Below are positions 5,278 through 5,290 of a stretch of 5,290 bases of DNA, in pieces; the stretch's first letter is position 1, and each line of letters starts with the position of its first letter. Both the position numbers and the translations under genes were made by a program. The notes beneath the pieces were generated by a model, which saw only the letters and a program-made list of their open reading frames with translations, did no database searches and was not told the DNA's origin. The stretch comes from Desulfobacula sp. Lineage in GTDB: Bacteria; Desulfobacterota; Desulfobacteria; Desulfobacterales; Desulfobacteraceae. The stretch covers positions 1 through 5,290 of the forward strand of contig JAOZRF010000231.1 of the NCBI GenBank assembly GCA_029940245.1. Direction: 5' to 3'.

Positions 5278-5290
5278 TCCCTTTTAGGGA
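5278..5290 (+). terminator. Left part of a probable terminator hairpin, cut by the window edge
   Basis: Eight bases after the TAA of the last gene, TCCC (5278-5281) can pair with GGGA (5287-5290) across TTTTA, and the sequence stops there. If the next bases continue GTAAGGA, the stem would extend with TCCTTAC (5271-5277) to 11 bp. That extension lies outside the window and is a prediction. Confidence 0.4.

Overview
The window looks like a piece of a mesophilic Gram-negative bacterial chromosome. The best guess is a Desulfobacterales-like member of the Desulfobacterota. This rests on the duplicated 'GWNLI...GFWVN' surface-protein module, carboxypeptidase-regulatory-like domains in a large secreted protein, and a four-helix-bundle (S23/IVS-type) gene embedded in GGCACAGA repeats. 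I associate these from memory with such genomes; nothing here proves the taxonomy. All three genes lie on the + strand.

Layout. (1) Positions 1-480 hold a compact cassette. It has a tandem array of an 8-bp unit, then a complete 118-codon four-helix-bundle gene (86-442), then an inverted copy of the left-hand sequence. The arms (19-47 and 448-476) match at 25 of 29 positions, with an 18-bp perfect core, so the gene sits inside terminal inverted repeats like the intervening sequences of some 23S rRNA genes. (2) Positions 480-667 are an AT-rich leader with a TATAAT box, two abutting dyads and a strong Shine-Dalgarno. (3) Positions 668-4399 encode a 1243-aa secreted multidomain protein: signal peptide, two GWNLI/GFWVN modules, carboxypeptidase-regulatory-like folds, two related TW-containing Ig/PKD-like segments (one with an EF-hand-type calcium loop), and a C-terminal MAM/jelly-roll-like domain ending in a GWGVDDISI motif. 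It ends at a strong intrinsic terminator (4421-4462). (4) Positions 4463-4633 hold two 43-44 bp direct repeats 49-50 bp apart, probably a duplicated promoter or operator. (5) Positions 4634-5269 encode an unrecognised 211-aa envelope protein: signal peptide, Glu/Ser-rich linker, C-terminal membrane anchor. The window ends in what looks like the left part of another terminator hairpin.

The terminator after the large gene and the repeats before the small one suggest separate transcription units, so no operon is claimed. Both envelope proteins would work outside the cytoplasm, but nothing in the sequence links their functions. The cassette is probably an independent insertion. I see no CRISPR array, tRNA, rRNA, transposase or defence-system gene. 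The most unusual features are the inverted-repeat-flanked four-helix cassette, an apparent split regulatory-like domain in the large protein, and the duplicated upstream element before the last gene.
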